Below, piece after piece: positions 16,371 to 25,403 of a stretch of DNA of 64,000 nucleotides. Source of the stretch: Caenibius sp. WL. GTDB taxonomy: Bacteria > Pseudomonadota > Alphaproteobacteria > Sphingomonadales > Sphingomonadaceae. Position 1 is the first letter of the stretch, and every line of letters starts with the position of its first letter. A program made the translations under genes and the position numbers. The notes under the pieces are model-generated. The model saw only the letters and a list, made by a program, of their open reading frames with translations. It had not been told where the DNA came from and made no database searches. The stretch covers positions 1,128,501-1,192,500 of the forward strand of contig NZ_CP081844.1 of NCBI RefSeq assembly GCF_019803445.1, given 5' to 3'.

Positions 16371-18548
16371 ATGAAGCATTTTCTGAATTCGTCCGCGTGC
16401 CTCGCTCTCGCTGTTGGGTTGGCTGGTTTCGCACCCGCAGCTCTGGCGCAGGAGCAGGAAGCGCCGAGTGCTGAAGGCGGCATCGCTGAAATCGTCGTTA
16501 CCGCGCAGCACCGCGCGGAGTCGTTGCAGAAGACACCGATCTCGGTCGCCGCGCTCACCAGCGATGCGATCGAAGCCCGCGGCATCACCAGTGTGACCGG
16601 CCTGCAGTCGGAAGTGCCCAATCTGCAAATGACCCCGCATCCGAACAGCGCCACCACGACCCGGATTTTCATTCGCGGCGTGGGCAATATCGATGACCAG
16701 ATCACGCAGGATCCCAGTGTCGCGGTCTATGTCGACGGGATTTATGTCGGCCGCAGCCAGGGCCTGGCCAGCGATATTGCCGAGATCGAGCGGATCGAAG
16801 TCCTGCGCGGCCCGCAGGGCTCCCTCTACGGGCGCAACGCCACGGGCGGGGCAATCAATTTCGTATCGCGGCCGCCGCAACTGGGCAAATTCGAAGCCAA
16901 GCAGGTGGTCAGCGTGGGCAACTACGATTACCTGCGCACCCGCACCCGGCTGAATATCCCTCTCGGTGAAACGCTGGCGGTGGAACTGGGCTACGTCCAC
17001 AGCGAAAAGGACGGGTACGTCAAGAATCGCGGCACCGGCGTTTCCCGTTTCGGCGATCAGCGCCGCGATGGGTATCGCGCGGCGGTGCGGTGGATGCCGA
17101 CTCCCGATATCGATATCCGTTACAGCTATGACCGCAGCGATATCGGCGATACGCCGGCTTATCTCGTGGCCATGCCGATCTATCCGAAAATGATCGACCG
17201 CCCGACCGAAAGTTCGCGCTACGTATCCAATCTGCGTCGCAACGATGTGCGGGCGCAGGGGCACAATCTGACCGCCAGTTTCCAGCTCGGCGATCATCTC
17301 GAACTGCGCTCGCTCACCGGCTATCGCCGCCTGCACAATGAATCGAACCAGAACTATCTGACCGGGGCGGTCGGGCCGTTCCCGCTGTTCGTCAACTCCT
17401 TCGACGATCGCCAGAAACAGTTCAGCCAGGAATTCCAGCTTCTCGGCAGCGCTCTCGATGGCCAGATCGAATATGTTCTGGGCGCCTATTACTTCGATGA
17501 AAGCGCGCGTTCAGCCAACACCACGATAACCGCGGCCTCGGTTCGCACCGATCGCAGAGTCACCGCCAAGAACCGCGCCTATGCCGTCTATGGCCAGGGC
17601 ACGTGGACTCCGGCGGGCCTTGACGAGCGTCTGCATCTCACGGTCGGCGCCCGCTGGTCGCGCGACAAGCGGCAGGCGACGCTGCAGGACGTCATCACCC
17701 AGGCCAACGGTGCGGTGAACGTGCTGCCCGCGGGGGCGGGCCGGAATGCCTATTCCAATGTCAGCCCGACACTCATCATCGCTTATGACATCAACCCGCA
17801 AGTCAATGCCTATGCCAAGGTTTCGCGCGGCTACAAGTCGGGCGGCTTCAACATCCGCGCATCGAGCACCCAGCGCTTCAATCAGGGGTTCGGTCCGGAA
17901 AGCCTCACCGCTTATGAACTGGGCTTCAAGTCCGACCTGTTCGATCGTCGTCTGCGGCTGAATGTGGCGTTGTTCAACGCCAACTACAAAGACATCCAGA
18001 TCAACATGCAGACCGATCCGAACAACCCGACGCGCACCGACGTGCTCAACGCGGGCAAGGCCCGGATTTATGGTGCGGAAATCGATCTGACGGCGATGCC
18101 GGTGGACGGGCTGACGCTGACGGCCAGCTATGGCTATACCAAAGCGAAGCACAAGAAGATCATCGGTCTCAATGGCGAGAACATCGCCGACAATTTCGTT
18201 TTCACGAATATCCCGCGCAACAGCCTCAATCTCGGTGCGGACTATGAATTCGCGAAGACGAGCATCGGCAATTTCTCCGCTTCGGTGAACTACAGCTATC
18301 AGGATCGCGCTTATGCCTCGGTGGCCGACAAGCGGCAGATCCTGCCGAAGTACGGCCTGCTCGATGCCCGGCTGACGTTGTCGGAAATTCCGGCGGGCAA
18401 GCTGGACCTGCGGCTGTCGGCCTGGGGCCGCAATCTTACCAACAAGGAATACCTCGTGTTCGAAGGGGCCGTGGGCCTGCCCGATCGTTTCGGTGCATTG
18501 TTCGGCGAGCCGCGCAGCTATGGTCTCGATCTGACGGCATCATTCTGA
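16371..18548 (+). CDS. TonB-dependent receptor (organic-substrate type)
   Basis: 725 residues from ATG 16371 (GGGGAG six bases upstream). Signal peptide MKHFLNSSACLALAVGLAGFAPAALAQ, TonB-box-like IAEIVVTAQHRAESLQKTPISV, plug motifs FIRGVGNIDDQ, VYVDGIYVGRSQG and EVLRGPQGSLYGRNATGGAIN, then a 22-strand-type barrel ending LTASF. This subfamily is expanded in sphingomonads and imports organic molecules. A TauD-like dioxygenase starts 10 bases downstream, then an MFS carrier and a DUF1254 protein, so the operon looks like uptake at the outer membrane, transport through the inner membrane and oxidation. The substrate is not known. Confidence 0.92.
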   Translation: MKHFLNSSACLALAVGLAGFAPAALAQEQEAPSAEGGIAEIVVTAQHRAESLQKTPISVAALTSDAIEARGITSVTGLQSEVPNLQMTPHPNSATTTRIFIRGVGNIDDQITQDPSVAVYVDGIYVGRSQGLASDIAEIERIEVLRGPQGSLYGRNATGGAINFVSRPPQLGKFEAKQVVSVGNYDYLRTRTRLNIPLGETLAVELGYVHSEKDGYVKNRGTGVSRFGDQRRDGYRAAVRWMPTPDIDIRYSYDRSDIGDTPAYLVAMPIYPKMIDRPTESSRYVSNLRRNDVRAQGHNLTASFQLGDHLELRSLTGYRRLHNESNQNYLTGAVGPFPLFVNSFDDRQKQFSQEFQLLGSALDGQIEYVLGAYYFDESARSANTTITAASVRTDRRVTAKNRAYAVYGQGTWTPAGLDERLHLTVGARWSRDKRQATLQDVITQANGAVNVLPAGAGRNAYSNVSPTLIIAYDINPQVNAYAKVSRGYKSGGFNIRASSTQRFNQGFGPESLTAYELGFKSDLFDRRLRLNVALFNANYKDIQINMQTDPNNPTRTDVLNAGKARIYGAEIDLTAMPVDGLTLTASYGYTKAKHKKIIGLNGENIADNFVFTNIPRNSLNLGADYEFAKTSIGNFSASVNYSYQDRAYASVADKRQILPKYGLLDARLTLSEIPAGKLDLRLSAWGRNLTNKEYLVFEGAVGLPDRFGALFGEPRSYGLDLTASF

Positions 18549-18558
18549 AGGAGATAGC

Positions 18559-19398
18559 ATGGCAATAACGGTCAAACCCGTTCAGCCGCTCATCGGCGCC
18601 GAGATCGAGGGGATCGACCTGATGTCCGTCTCGGCTGTCGAAGTGGCCGAAGTGCGCGCGGCGCTGTTGCGGTACAAGGTGCTGTTCTTCCGCAACCAGA
18701 AGCTGGAGCGGGCGAATCACGTGGCGCTGGGCAAGGCTTTCGGCGAACTGGAAGTGCACCCGCTGTCGGTCCATCCCGATTTTCCCGAATTGCTGGAAAT
18801 CGCATCCGATGGCGATGTCTCGGAAGGGCGCCAGGCGCCCGCCGCGGATTTCTGGCACAGCGACACGACGTTCCGCGATGTGCCGTCGGCGGCGTCGATC
18901 CTCAAAGCCACGGCTTTGCCGGCGCTGGGCGGGGATACGCTGTGGGCCAATATGGCGGCGGTCTATGCCGGGCTGCCGGAAAAGGTCCGCCAGCGGATCG
19001 ATGGGCTGGACGCCTGGCATGATGGGCTGGTGTCGTTCGGGCGCCATCTCGACACGCCCGAAAAGCGCGCGGGGTTCACCGCCAAGCATCCGCCGCAGCG
19101 GCATCCGGTGGTGCGCATCCACCCGGAAACGGGGGAACGGGTGCTTTACGTCAACAGCGGCTTCACCACGGCCATCGCCGATATCGATCCGGCGGAAAGC
19201 GAAGACTTGCTGCGGCTGCTGTTCGACGAAGTGAAAAGGCCCGAATATCAGGTGCGTTTCCGCTGGGAACCGGGCGCGATCGCCTTTTGGGATAATCGAT
19301 CGACACAGCACTATGGCGTTGCGGACTATTCCGGTTATCGTTGCCTCGAAAGAGTAACAATAATGGGTGACCGCCCGGTCGGCCCGACAGCGGAGTAG
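18559..19398 (+). CDS. TauD/TfdA-family Fe(II)/2-oxoglutarate dioxygenase
   Basis: 279 residues, AAGGAGATAGC before the ATG. Iron ligands are H100 and D102 (FWHSDTTF) and the distal H251 (STQHYGVADYSG); an arginine near 261-265 would bind 2-oxoglutarate. The family hydroxylates sulfonates (taurine), phenoxyacetates or alkyl sulfates, releasing the leaving group by hemiacetal collapse. It sits in an operon with a TonB receptor, MFS carrier and DUF1254/DUF1214 protein. An alkyl sulfate, sulfonate or aryl ether substrate is possible; sequence alone does not decide. Confidence 0.92.
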   Translation: MAITVKPVQPLIGAEIEGIDLMSVSAVEVAEVRAALLRYKVLFFRNQKLERANHVALGKAFGELEVHPLSVHPDFPELLEIASDGDVSEGRQAPAADFWHSDTTFRDVPSAASILKATALPALGGDTLWANMAAVYAGLPEKVRQRIDGLDAWHDGLVSFGRHLDTPEKRAGFTAKHPPQRHPVVRIHPETGERVLYVNSGFTTAIADIDPAESEDLLRLLFDEVKRPEYQVRFRWEPGAIAFWDNRSTQHYGVADYSGYRCLERVTIMGDRPVGPTAE

Positions 19399-19402
19399 GA
19401 TC

Positions 19403-20635
19403 ATGGAAGCGACGGACAGGTACGAAACTCCCACGGATATAATCGTGCCAGTCCGGGAACCGCCTCGCTGGCTTGCACTGGCGTTGCTGTTCTTTGCGCA
19501 GATGGTGGCGATCGGCAGCATTTCCTACGGATTTTCCGTGCTGCTGAAGCCGCTGGCGCTCGATTTCGGCCTCCCTCGCGCCGAGGTCAATCGCGGTCTG
19601 ATGGTGGTGCTGGTCGGTATGGCCGTGTTCTCGCCCCTGATCGGGCGGGCGCTCGACCGGTTTTCCGGTCGTCTGGTAATTGCCTGCGCGGCCGCGCTGT
19701 TCGGGGCTGGTTGGCTGGTGATCGCGGTCAGTCACAATCTGGTGATTGCCCTGCTGGCGGCGTTCTTCCTGCTGGCGCCCGGCGGCGCGGCGCTGGGGCC
19801 GCTCGCCGCCTCGACGCTGGTCGCGCGCTGGTTCACCGAGAAGCGGGGGCTGGCGCTCGGCGTGGTGTCGGTCGCTTCGTCCACCGGCGGCCTGCTGGTG
19901 GTCCCGGTGCTGACTTTCCTCATCGACACCTTCGGCTGGCGGCAGGCGATGGGTGCGTTTGCCGCGATCGTTTCGTTGATCGTGCTGCTGTTCGCATTCA
20001 TCCTGCTGCCCGACAGGTCGGATCGCCCCGCGCAGGGCGAAGCGGCCGCGCAGGCGGTGGACCAGCCGGGCAATCTGTTTCTGATCCGAGATTTCTGGCT
20101 GATCGCGTTTGCGGTGGGATCGATCATGGCGATCAACGGCGCGCTGCTGTCCTGTTTGATCGCCTATGCCACCGATCGCGGCTTCACCGCGTATCAGGGG
20201 GCGGCCCTGATGTCGGTGATTTCGGGTACGGCGGTTCTGGGTAAACTGGGCATCGGCGCCCTGTCCGACAAGATCGATCCGCGCTGGCTGTTTCTCGTCG
20301 TTATCGTTCTTAATGCTTGCCTGCTGGCAATGCTGATCGCCAATCCCGCTTATCCGACACTGTTCACCGTGGCTGCGTTGACCGGGCCCGCTGTGGGCGG
20401 GGTTCTGCCGCTGTGGGGCATGCTGGTCGGCGGACGTTTCGGCGTGCCGTCGATGGGGCGGGCGATGGGGTTGATGTCCACTGTCTTCCTGCCGCTCAAT
20501 CTGCTCGGACTGCATATCGTCGGCACGGCTTTCGACAAGACCGGCAGTTATCTGCCGGCCTTTGAAATCTATCTGATGGTCCTGGTGTTCGTGGCCATCG
20601 CTATCCTGCCCGTCAGGGCATCCTTCAGGAAATGA
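19403..20635 (+). CDS. MFS transporter
   Basis: 410 residues from ATG 19403, four bases after the dioxygenase stop. About twelve hydrophobic helices with a soluble central loop near residues 200-220 (DRSDRPAQGEAAAQ). The loop between helices 2 and 3 (GRALDRFSGR) matches the MFS signature. It resembles monocarboxylate/oxalate-formate-type carriers. Probably moves the operon's substrate or product across the inner membrane. Confidence 0.9.
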   Translation: MEATDRYETPTDIIVPVREPPRWLALALLFFAQMVAIGSISYGFSVLLKPLALDFGLPRAEVNRGLMVVLVGMAVFSPLIGRALDRFSGRLVIACAAALFGAGWLVIAVSHNLVIALLAAFFLLAPGGAALGPLAASTLVARWFTEKRGLALGVVSVASSTGGLLVVPVLTFLIDTFGWRQAMGAFAAIVSLIVLLFAFILLPDRSDRPAQGEAAAQAVDQPGNLFLIRDFWLIAFAVGSIMAINGALLSCLIAYATDRGFTAYQGAALMSVISGTAVLGKLGIGALSDKIDPRWLFLVVIVLNACLLAMLIANPAYPTLFTVAALTGPAVGGVLPLWGMLVGGRFGVPSMGRAMGLMSTVFLPLNLLGLHIVGTAFDKTGSYLPAFEIYLMVLVFVAIAILPVRASFRK

Positions 20636-20641
20636 CTGCTC

Positions 20642-22174
20642 ATGCGTAAACGTCTCGCGATCTCCTTGTTGCCTTTGCTGGTGTTCGGCGGCATCGCCCA
20701 GCCTGTGGTTGCGGCCCAGCCTGAACCGCAGGCTGCCACGCTCCCACCGGAACTGCCGACAGGCGGGTTCGATGCGGGCCTGTCCAACAAGGAGATCGAA
20801 AGACTGACGGCAGAGGCGTTCTACTGGGGCCTCAATATCGCGGGGTTCTATGAACTGCGTTATGTCTATACCCAGTTCGAAGGCCAGCCTGCCTTTCGCG
20901 GGATCAACCGGATGCAACCGATCAACCAGTTGATGGATGCATCGGTGCGCTATGCCACCACGGTGAACGCTTCGACGCTCTATTCCGGCGGTGCGTTCGA
21001 TGTTTCCCGCGATCCGCTGGTGATCGAGGCCCCGGCGGTGAGCGATGGCCGCTATTGGAGCGTGCAGGCCGGCGATCAGAACGCCAACTGGTTCATGATG
21101 GTGGGATCGCAGTTCACCGGGAACGAAGCGCAGCGTTATATCATCGTCGGCCCCAACTGGCGCGGGACCATTCCGGCGGAGTTCCGTTCGACCCAGGTCT
21201 ATCGCGCCACGTCCGACAGTTTCACGCTGGCGGTGCGGGTGGCGGTGACCGACCGCAGCGAAGCCGACATGGCGGCCGCGCGCAAGGCGGTGAACGGCGT
21301 GCTCGCCGCTCCGCTCCGCCTGTGGCAGGCCAACGGCCGCAAGGTACCGCCGCTGGCGCAGCAGCCGATCGAGAAAGCAACCTACCGCCACTTCCCACGG
21401 ATGAAGCAGATCGTCGATTACGGCCGCACGATGACGGCGAGCGACTATCTCCAGCTTCTCAGCCTCGCGATCAACGATCCGGCAATCACGAAGCGCAGCG
21501 ATTCCGTGCGTGAAGTGGCCGTTCTGAAAGAACTGGCGAAGCTCGGCCTGCGCGAAGGCGTGCTGCTCGATCCGGCAAAGCTGACCCCGGATCAGGTGGC
21601 GGCGGCCCAGGCCGGTTTCAATGCGGCCCGCAAGAAGGCGAAAGACGCGCTGGAGGCGAGCCTTGTCAACATGAACGGCTGGCGCTTGCAATCCTCGCTG
21701 TTCCACAACGATCTCGATTATGTCGCCAAGGCTGGTTCGGACGATGTGGCTTGGGGCACGCCGGTGCCCTATCAGTCGCACACTATCGCCTATATCTTCC
21801 GCGACAGCACGGGTCAGGTGCTGGACGGCAACAAGCGCTACACGATCACGTTCGACCGCGCGAACATGCCGCCGGTCACCGAATTCTGGGAACTGCCGGT
21901 TTATGATTCGGCGGGCTATTTCATTCCCAACCCGATCAATCGCTACAGCACCACCAGCTATCAGGTTGCGGCGGGCGCTTTCGCCGAGAAGGACGGGAAA
22001 GTGACGTTCTACCTGCAAGCCGACCGGCCGAGTGATCCGGAACAGGCGCGCAACTGGCTGCCTGTCGCCAAAGGTGACACGTTCCAGCTTGCCGCCCGCT
22101 ATTACGGGCCGATGGCGCCGCTGATCGATGGGACCTATCCAATGCCTGCGATCATCCTCAACACCGGCAAGTAA
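20642..22174 (+). CDS. DUF1254/DUF1214 exported protein
   Basis: 510 residues with signal peptide (MRKRLAISLLPLLVFGGIAQPVVAA). The N-terminal half is DUF1254 (AFYWGLNIAGFYELRYV, ASTLYSGGAFDVSRDPLVIEAP, RYWSVQAGDQNANWF); the C-terminal 110 residues are DUF1214 (PPVTEFWELPVYDSAGYFIPNPINRYS). Biochemical function of the family is unknown. It is the last gene of the receptor operon, seven bases after the MFS stop, so a periplasmic role in handling the imported substrate is likely. Two shorter DUF1214-like paralogues are encoded at 22698 and 47260. Confidence 0.88.
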   Translation: MRKRLAISLLPLLVFGGIAQPVVAAQPEPQAATLPPELPTGGFDAGLSNKEIERLTAEAFYWGLNIAGFYELRYVYTQFEGQPAFRGINRMQPINQLMDASVRYATTVNASTLYSGGAFDVSRDPLVIEAPAVSDGRYWSVQAGDQNANWFMMVGSQFTGNEAQRYIIVGPNWRGTIPAEFRSTQVYRATSDSFTLAVRVAVTDRSEADMAAARKAVNGVLAAPLRLWQANGRKVPPLAQQPIEKATYRHFPRMKQIVDYGRTMTASDYLQLLSLAINDPAITKRSDSVREVAVLKELAKLGLREGVLLDPAKLTPDQVAAAQAGFNAARKKAKDALEASLVNMNGWRLQSSLFHNDLDYVAKAGSDDVAWGTPVPYQSHTIAYIFRDSTGQVLDGNKRYTITFDRANMPPVTEFWELPVYDSAGYFIPNPINRYSTTSYQVAAGAFAEKDGKVTFYLQADRPSDPEQARNWLPVAKGDTFQLAARYYGPMAPLIDGTYPMPAIILNTGK

Positions 22175-22177
22175 GCC

Positions 22178-22198
22178 GCTGGCGGTTAATCCGCCAGC
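22178..22198. terminator. Convergent hairpin between two operons
   Basis: Perfect eight-base stem GCTGGCGG/CCGCCAGC with loop TTAAT. The minus-strand stop codon of the NTF2-like gene is inside the loop. Its symmetry suits termination from both sides, but there is no T-tract. Confidence 0.5.
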
Positions 22199-22701
22199 AG
22201 CGGCAGTTCCTCGAAAGAGGGATCGTCCGGCCCACAGGTCCCTTGTGCCGATCTGGTGGTATAGGGGCTGGGCCGGGCGGGTTCTTCGCGGGACCAGTCG
22301 ATCACCCGGCGGCGGCGGGCGAAAAGCCACCGCCCCTCGCGCTTGACGTAATGATCGAGATAGCGCCCGCCCGCCGTCATCTGCGTGGCCGGTTCGCCGG
22401 GGAAGATATGCGTGTTGATCGTGTAGATTTCGCCTTGCGCCTCGGTTCCGTCGATGGCGATCAGCATGTTGGCGACGAGGTGCTGCGTCTTCATCGTGCC
22501 CATGGTCTGGCGCAGCCATTCGATGAACAGCGCAGCTTCGCCGCAGAATGCTTCGCCATGATCCTGCACCGCGCCGGGGGCGTAGAGCGCAGGCAGAGCC
22601 GCGAAATCGCGCCGATCCACCGCGCGGCTGTAGCGGGCGAGAAGATCGGCGATTTCCGCGCGGTCGGCGAGGTCCTGCAGTGTGAACCGTTCGGCGCTCA
22701 T
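22186..22701 (-). CDS. SnoaL/NTF2-fold protein
   Basis: 171 residues from ATG 22701, which overlaps the stop of the upstream gene (ATGA). The opening LQDLADRAEIADLLARYSRAVDRRDFAALPALYAPGAVQDHG and YLDHYVKREGRWLFARRRRVIDW are typical of SnoaL-4 proteins. This fold serves ketosteroid isomerases, dehydratases and small accessory proteins of catabolic pathways. The D/H-rich cone (DRRDF, DHGEAF) might hold catalytic residues. It is the last gene of an MFS-DUF1214-NTF2 minus-strand operon. No reaction can be assigned. Confidence 0.82.
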   Translation of the reverse strand: MSAERFTLQDLADRAEIADLLARYSRAVDRRDFAALPALYAPGAVQDHGEAFCGEAALFIEWLRQTMGTMKTQHLVANMLIAIDGTEAQGEIYTINTHIFPGEPATQMTAGGRYLDHYVKREGRWLFARRRRVIDWSREEPARPSPYTTRSAQGTCGPDDPSFEELPLLAD

Positions 22702-23921
22702 GCGACGAGTTGTCCGCTGCGGATGGCGATATCGTCGGTGAGCATATCCCAGCCCTGCTTTTTGAGATCGGCCAGCGGGACCAGATAGGATGCGACCTGC
22801 GGCGGCTCCGCACACTTGATGAAGCGCAGGCTCATTGTGCCGTGCACATGGCCGAAGCTGTCGATCCAGTTGCCGCCGATGCCCGGGTTTTCCTCCGCGA
22901 TCACCACCCGCACTGTGCCGTCGGCCTCATGGCGGGCCATCATCCCGTTGATATAGCCGCCCTTATGCTCATAGGTGTCGAGGTTTTCCTGGAAGATATT
23001 GAGCAACTGGAAAATCCAGTATTCGGCAGGCGGCGTGGCGAAGTGGAACACCAGCGCCATATCCTTGGGCTTTTCCCACATGCCGAACGCGTGATGGCGG
23101 TCGGCCACCCCGCCGTTGCTGAGATAGACCGTGCGGGAAAACTGCAACTGGTTGGCCCGGGTGGCCAGATTGTCGAACCACCAGCTCCGTTCCAGTTCGG
23201 CATAGCCGCGCACCATCTGCGCGGCCCGCGCAAGATTGGTCGCCAGTTCCTCCGGCCGCACGGGGCGCTGCCTCGGCTGGTCGAGCCGCTCGATATGGAA
23301 AGTGGCGGGCACTTCGGCGTCGCGATCCTTGTGCACCAGCCGGATCAGCAGCCCGACGGTGTCATCCCCGATCTTCAGCCAGTCGCGCCCATCAGCCGGT
23401 TTCTCCGGGCTGCAGATCACTTCGAAATTGCCTTCGGCATCGAAACGGATCGCATCGCTCTGGAGGAAATCGGTGGTGTACAGCATCGCCGGATCGAATT
23501 CCTTGACGCTGTCCGCCCCCTTGTCGGCCCAGTCGCGTGCGCCCACCGTCCGATCCTGGTTGGCTTTCCATGCCGCCATCACGAAATAGGGCAGAGTGCC
23601 GCGATTGCCCCATACGCGATAGGAATGGCCCGGTTCATACCATTCGGACAGTAGATGATCCTGATCGGGCGTTTGCGCGTTGATCGAACAGCGGAACGGA
23701 GTGTCGCGCAGGCGCGGATGAGCGGGCTCGCTGTTCTCGACGAAGCGTTCCAGCCCGTTGCGCAGCAGGCGGCTGAGATGGCGATACCATTCGGCGCGAT
23801 CAAGATCATCGGGCACATCGCCCCAGCGTTCGATCTCATGCCCGGTGAGGCGGACCGTCTCGCAAAAATCGTCCCAGGCTTGCCCGGTCAACAGGCGCTG
23901 TGCCGCTTTGGCGTCGGTCAT
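22698..23921 (-). CDS. DUF1214-like protein (cytoplasmic paralogue)
   Basis: 407 residues without a signal peptide. The C-terminal part aligns by eye with the protein at 47260: both have EVPATFxIER, an EYWIFQLLN/EFWNIQINN segment, and ADGTVRVVIAEENPG versus ADGTATIVVAHDDPG, followed by NW and a late LRFI/LRWI. This is the DUF1214-type ending also seen in the large exported protein at 20642. Function unknown. It overlaps its neighbours by 4 bases on both sides, so translation is coupled to the MFS carrier and the NTF2-like protein. Confidence 0.78.
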   Translation of the reverse strand: MTDAKAAQRLLTGQAWDDFCETVRLTGHEIERWGDVPDDLDRAEWYRHLSRLLRNGLERFVENSEPAHPRLRDTPFRCSINAQTPDQDHLLSEWYEPGHSYRVWGNRGTLPYFVMAAWKANQDRTVGARDWADKGADSVKEFDPAMLYTTDFLQSDAIRFDAEGNFEVICSPEKPADGRDWLKIGDDTVGLLIRLVHKDRDAEVPATFHIERLDQPRQRPVRPEELATNLARAAQMVRGYAELERSWWFDNLATRANQLQFSRTVYLSNGGVADRHHAFGMWEKPKDMALVFHFATPPAEYWIFQLLNIFQENLDTYEHKGGYINGMMARHEADGTVRVVIAEENPGIGGNWIDSFGHVHGTMSLRFIKCAEPPQVASYLVPLADLKKQGWDMLTDDIAIRSGQLVA

Positions 23922-25138
23922 ATCTCGCTCCTCTCTACGATGGATGGTGGGGGTGTGCCGCGCCGTTGCAGGACGGAAATCACGAATCCGGTCAGCAAGG
24001 CGAGGCCCAGAATAAGAAAGCAGCCCTTGGCCCCGAATGCTTCACGCAGCGGCAGGATCACCAGCGGGCTGAGAAATTCGCTGAGGAAAACCGCGCTGTA
24101 CATCAGTCCGATGGCCCGGCCGCGCGCGGCATGCGGTGTCCGCGCGATCAGCACAGCGGCGAAATGCGGGGAAAACAGGCCGGTGCCGGTGCCCAGCAAC
24201 ATGCAGCCGGCAGCCGCGCTCCACACCCCGCTCGACTGGCTGAGCGTGATCGTGCCCAATGCAAAGGCCATCAGGATCGCGCTCAATGTGCCGCGTTCGC
24301 CCAGCTTCTGGCGCACGCGGGCGTAGAGCGCGGCGGAAACGATGGAAAGCGCGGCACTGCACGCGATGATGCGGGATTTGAGGACCGGGCTGACGATGCC
24401 GTTGTGTTCGAGCAGGAACGGGACCTGTGTCGCGGGCATCATCATCAGGCCTGCCATAGCCAGCACGAGGGCGTAGATCGGCCAGAGCGAGGACACCACA
24501 GTGCGGGTGGGCGTCGCCGCGCGATCCGCGCCGCCGGTGGCGATGGAAGGAACCGCGATCAGCGCCAGAACGACCAGCGGCGCGGCGACGAGATAGATCG
24601 CGAAAGGCATCCGCCACCCACCCGCCGCGGCGAGTACGCCCGACAGCAGTACCGCGCTCATCGCTGCGACCCCGGCGAGCGAATCCTGGATACCGATCAT
24701 CTTGCGCCGGGTGATTTCGTCGAACCGTTCGCCGATCAGCCAGGTGGCTCCGGTGGCGACGCACGCTCCCCCCAGGCCGAGCAGGAAGCGCGAGACCAGC
24801 AACGCTATCGGATGGTCGATCCACAGCCCAGCCGAACCGCCAAGGGCGAACACCGCGAACGCCGTGATAATCAGCGAACGGGGCCCGATCCGGTCGATCA
24901 GATAGCCGCCCAGTGTGCCGCCGATCATCAGCCCCAGCGCCGGGGTCGTCATGATCCACTGGGCGAAGAAAGTGCCGCCGCCATGGCCGGCGAAATAGCG
25001 CGCCATGGCCGGAATGACGGGGGCAATGGTGGAAAACGTCAGCGAGATCAGGGGCGGCCCTGAAAGCATGACGATCAACAGGGCAGCCCATCGCAGGCCG
25101 TGTACCGCTTTCAATTGCTCTGTCGCGCTGTGTGCCAT
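23918..25138 (-). CDS. MFS transporter
   Basis: 406 residues from ATG 25138 (MAHSATEQLKAVHG). The frame is open further upstream, but that extension has an unlikely Arg/Pro-rich composition. Twelve helices; GGYLIDRIGPRS fits the MFS loop 2-3 signature. It is first in an operon with the DUF1214-like and NTF2-like genes, linked by ATGA overlaps, and probably carries the operon's substrate. It is divergent from cstA across 265 bases. Confidence 0.88.
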   Translation of the reverse strand: MAHSATEQLKAVHGLRWAALLIVMLSGPPLISLTFSTIAPVIPAMARYFAGHGGGTFFAQWIMTTPALGLMIGGTLGGYLIDRIGPRSLIITAFAVFALGGSAGLWIDHPIALLVSRFLLGLGGACVATGATWLIGERFDEITRRKMIGIQDSLAGVAAMSAVLLSGVLAAAGGWRMPFAIYLVAAPLVVLALIAVPSIATGGADRAATPTRTVVSSLWPIYALVLAMAGLMMMPATQVPFLLEHNGIVSPVLKSRIIACSAALSIVSAALYARVRQKLGERGTLSAILMAFALGTITLSQSSGVWSAAAGCMLLGTGTGLFSPHFAAVLIARTPHAARGRAIGLMYSAVFLSEFLSPLVILPLREAFGAKGCFLILGLALLTGFVISVLQRRGTPPPSIVERSEI

Positions 25139-25403
25139 GCCTTGCCTGAGGATGTGTCTGATTGCCGGAAATGGGAAACCGATGGTGGCGGAGCCGATAC
25201 GATCAGGGCGTGGGCGCTGCGCGAATGGGCGCAGGGCCGCCTGTGCGTTGCAAGTGTCTCTCCGATCCGTTCCTGTTTTCAACAGCGATCTTGCGCGAAC
25301 CGCCAGATGGGCGCAACCTTTTATGATTGTGCGGGTTATCCGCCGGAATCGGAACGATAAAGGGCCGGGCCGCCCACGCGGTGCAACAGGTGGAGGATTT
25401 TTC
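25139..25403. other. Divergent intergenic region, MFS operon and cstA
   Basis: Promoters for both directions must lie here. No strong palindrome, terminator or recognisable regulator site was found. A GGTGGAGG ribosome-binding site at the right end serves cstA. Confidence 0.5.

Noticed and set aside
19163-22813. A 1,216-codon open frame on the minus strand
   Set aside because: It lies antisense to the TauD, MFS and DUF1254 genes, has His/Arg/Gln-rich low-complexity composition and no family motif: a usual artefact of GC-rich codon bias.
25005-25403. N-terminal extension of CstA
   Set aside because: The frame is open but Arg/Ala-rich, overlaps the divergent MFS start, and the GTG at 25404 has a strong ribosome-binding site and gives the usual family length.
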